Under the pieces are notes generated by a model. The model was not told where the DNA came from. It did no database searches and worked only from the letters and a program-made list of their open reading frames with translations. A stretch of 6,335 nucleotides of DNA from NCBI GenBank assembly GCA_030615655.1, contig JAUWYU010000088.1, forward strand, positions 1 through 6,335. Direction: 5' to 3'. Made by a program: the position numbers and the translations under genes. This document shows, one piece after another, positions 5,089-6,335 of the stretch (position 1 is its first letter; each line of letters starts with the position of its first letter). This DNA comes from Dehalococcoidia bacterium. Its GTDB lineage: Bacteria; Chloroflexota; Dehalococcoidia; Dehalococcoidales; RBG-16-60-22.

Positions 5089-5613
5089 ATGGCTGTTAAA
5101 CACAAAAATTTATACCTGTATCTGGCTCTGGCCTGCTTCCTGGGCATTATCATTATCTTCATATTTGACGGATACATGGGTGTTTACGACACACTCATCA
5201 TTAAAGCCGGGGAATATGAAGAGGAAATAGAGGCTGATGAATGGACGCAGCGGGATGGGGGCTTTTCAACGACGGCCGTTAACTGGGGTGAGAAGGCGTT
5301 CTTCAGCTACAAGGTGGATAACCGCCGATTTTCAAGCTACACGGCTGATATTGAAGTGTCATTGTGGCATGAGCAGGAAAAGGTATATGACATTATGGCT
5401 CAACCGATTTCAGTGGCATCCTTCGATAGTACCGAGCTGGAGTGGGTCCTGGATATGGCGGAGCTTGTACCGGATAGTGTCGGTCCCGACCAGGTCTATG
5501 AATTTACCGTAGTCATAAAGATGGGAGAGATAGAGCGAAGCCTGAGAGTGCGTGTAAGTTCCGAGCGCTACGCGCCCAAACGAGCAATGGAAATACCAGA
5601 GCCATCAAGATAG
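5089..5613 (+). CDS. Membrane-anchored protein with an extracytoplasmic beta-rich domain, function unknown
   Basis: The 174-residue protein begins with a short basic stretch (KHK, 4-6), then one hydrophobic helix (about 8-26, rich in Leu and Ile, with four Ile in a row). By the positive-inside rule the N-terminus is cytoplasmic and the remaining ~145 residues are outside. There is no lipobox: the Cys at 16 lies inside the helix without the usual setting. The outer domain alternates hydrophobic and polar residues (FFSYKVDNRRF, TADIEVSLWHE, YEFTVVIKMGE, RSLRVRVSSE), which fits a beta-sandwich, and it is acidic near the membrane (EYEEEIEADEW, 42-52). I do not recognise a named family. Start choice: GAGAG three bases and AGGG twelve bases upstream are both imperfect. 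It follows hpf by 81 bases and precedes two small membrane proteins on the same strand, suggesting a joint envelope role. Confidence 0.8.
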   Translation: MAVKHKNLYLYLALACFLGIIIIFIFDGYMGVYDTLIIKAGEYEEEIEADEWTQRDGGFSTTAVNWGEKAFFSYKVDNRRFSSYTADIEVSLWHEQEKVYDIMAQPISVASFDSTELEWVLDMAELVPDSVGPDQVYEFTVVIKMGEIERSLRVRVSSERYAPKRAMEIPEPSR

Positions 5614-5635
5614 CAGGCAAGGACTGTAAGGGAAT

Positions 5636-5812
5636 ATGAAACTGGAATATGTTTTATACGGATTCGGGCTTCTTTTCTGCATTGCCGGTATCGGCTACCT
5701 GGCAGCGGAATACGTCAAGTACCTGTCTGATATCGGGAAGATAGTCTCCCTGCTCCTGACGGTGGGACTTTTTACCTTTCTAGGCAAATACTTTGAAGGA
5801 CTGGGGTGGTAA
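5636..5812 (+). CDS. 58-residue membrane protein with two predicted helices, function unknown
   Basis: This short frame (ATG at 5636, TAA at 5810-5812) lies in the gap between two larger genes and fills it almost completely: 22 bases after the upstream stop and 4 bases before the next start. The product has two hydrophobic segments, about 5-27 (YVLYGFGLLFCIAGIGYLA...) and 33-53 (IGKIVSLLLTVGLFTFLG...), joined by a short EYVKYLSD loop, so it is a likely membrane hairpin. AAGGGA lies only two bases before the ATG and AAGGA twelve bases before, so the ribosome binding site is not ideal. Coding is supported by the tight packing, the hydrophobic pattern, and a codon style like that of its neighbours. 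No family is recognised. It may be a partner of the flanking membrane proteins. Confidence 0.7.
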   Translation: MKLEYVLYGFGLLFCIAGIGYLAAEYVKYLSDIGKIVSLLLTVGLFTFLGKYFEGLGW

Positions 5813-5816
5813 TTAA

Positions 5817-6068
5817 ATGGCAGTTGTAGCGGTACTCGCTTCACTGGTCTTCATCGGCTGGCTTATCTTCCGGGCGGTCAGGGGGAAGTCGGTCAAGGCG
5901 CACTTCGTGAGCTACGGCATAGCCGTCATTGCGGGTGTATTTACCTATGCTTATTTCCTGAGCATGGACTTTTCGCAGCTTATCAAGATTGTCGCCAGCA
6001 TCCTTCTCGGTATTATTCTAATAGTTACCGCCGCTCTGTACCAGCGCCGCGTGTCAGGAAGGTCGTAA
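5817..6068 (+). CDS. 83-residue membrane protein with three predicted helices, function unknown
   Basis: Three hydrophobic segments are visible: about 2-21 (ending in FRAV), 30-50 (VSYGIAVIAGVFTYAYFL) and 55-75 (IKIVASILLGIILIVTAALY). Basic loops follow the first (RGKSVKAH, 22-29) and the third (QRRVSGR, 76-82), and the acidic loop SMDFSQ lies between the second and third. The positive-inside rule puts the 22-29 loop and the C-terminal tail in the cytoplasm and the N-terminus outside. GGGGTGG seven bases upstream, inside the end of the preceding gene, serves as the ribosome binding site, and the gap of 4 bases implies translational coupling with the 58-residue protein. There is no signal peptide and there are no recognisable catalytic residues. 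I cannot place it in a named family. Confidence 0.8.
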   Translation: MAVVAVLASLVFIGWLIFRAVRGKSVKAHFVSYGIAVIAGVFTYAYFLSMDFSQLIKIVASILLGIILIVTAALYQRRVSGRS

Positions 6069-6088
6069 GTACCCCGAGCGGTCCGGGC

Positions 6089-6335
6089 ATGACTCAAGAG
6101 CTATTCTATGCTATTTTCAATACCGCTGCCGGATGGGTGGGCATACTGGGCTCAACAAACGGGTTGCGGCGCGTCACCCTACCCCGGCGCTCCGACCAGG
6201 AAGTTTATCATCTGCTCGGCGGCAGCCTGAGCCAGGCGGCACTGTCACATCATCATTATGAAGGCTTAATCGAACGTCTCAGGGCGTATTTTACCGGCGG
6301 CAAAGCGGACTTCCCGGATAAGCTCGACCTTGCCG
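6089..6335 (+). CDS. ogt: Methylated-DNA-protein cysteine methyltransferase, N-terminal part (3' end outside window)
   Basis: Eighty-two codons are visible before the window ends. The sequence YAIFNTAAGWVGILGSTNG, then GLRRVTLPRRS (25-35), YEGLIERLRAYFTG (57-70) and DFPDKLDLA (74-82) follow the N-terminal domain that precedes the catalytic domain in Ogt/MGMT proteins, where the phrase just before the active domain is normally a short hydrophobic-aspartate stretch leading into TPFQ. Family members repair O6-alkylguanine by one-time transfer of the alkyl group to a cysteine in a PCHR motif. That motif, which would settle the call, lies beyond the window. The ATG at 6089 has only a weak upstream GAGCGG. 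It comes 20 bases after the membrane-protein gene on the same strand, so readthrough from the upstream unit is likely. The gene symbol is a family-level choice. Confidence 0.78.
   Translation, partial: MTQELFYAIFNTAAGWVGILGSTNGLRRVTLPRRSDQEVYHLLGGSLSQAALSHHHYEGLIERLRAYFTGGKADFPDKLDLA

Noticed and set aside
5237..5512. A 91-codon frame inside the anchored membrane-protein gene
   Set aside because: It gives an Arg- and Trp-rich product typical of an out-of-frame reading, with no ribosome binding site. The longer frame with the N-terminal helix is favoured.
1..6335. tRNA genes, CRISPR repeats, insertion sequences or attachment sites
   Set aside because: I saw no cloverleaf-like arms with a CCA end, no regularly spaced repeats, and no transposase or integrase motif or long terminal inverted repeat on either strand.

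Overview
This window reads as chromosomal DNA from a free-living bacterium, most likely a member of the Chloroflexota and plausibly Dehalococcoidia-like. The evidence is a mixed, roughly half-GC composition, AGGAGG/AGGGGG-type ribosome binding sites, a comF-hpf pair, a REC-HD-GYP regulator, and small membrane proteins of a style I associate with that group. This assignment is an inference from gene style, not a search result. I see no rRNA, tRNA, CRISPR array, insertion sequence or phage gene.

Left part (1-2199). The 3' end of an amidohydrolase-2 family metal-dependent hydrolase is followed, 7 bases after its stop, by thpR (RNA 2',3'-cyclic phosphodiesterase / 2'-5' RNA ligase family). Facing them on the minus strand is a short-chain dehydrogenase whose sequence resembles the (3R)-hydroxyacyl-CoA dehydrogenase part of peroxisomal multifunctional enzyme 2. 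Its promoter region lies in an AT-rich divergent gap of 267 bases, which it shares with the next gene to the right.

Middle (2200-3304). A response regulator with an HD-GYP output domain (predicted cyclic-di-GMP phosphodiesterase) stands alone. It has its own promoter, with an 11-base palindrome in the spacer, and a strong stem-loop after its stop. Its signature reads GYE rather than GYP.

Right part (3378-6335). A new promoter drives what looks like one long same-strand unit with short gaps. It encodes a 71-residue zinc-ribbon protein, ComF, long-form HPF, a membrane-anchored protein with a large extracytoplasmic domain, a 58-residue two-helix membrane protein, an 83-residue three-helix membrane protein, and the start of a methylated-DNA-protein cysteine methyltransferase. 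The zinc-ribbon protein and the three membrane proteins have no function I can name. The three-gene membrane cassette sits immediately after hpf, where many Gram-positive genomes carry secA, and is the best candidate here for an undescribed system.
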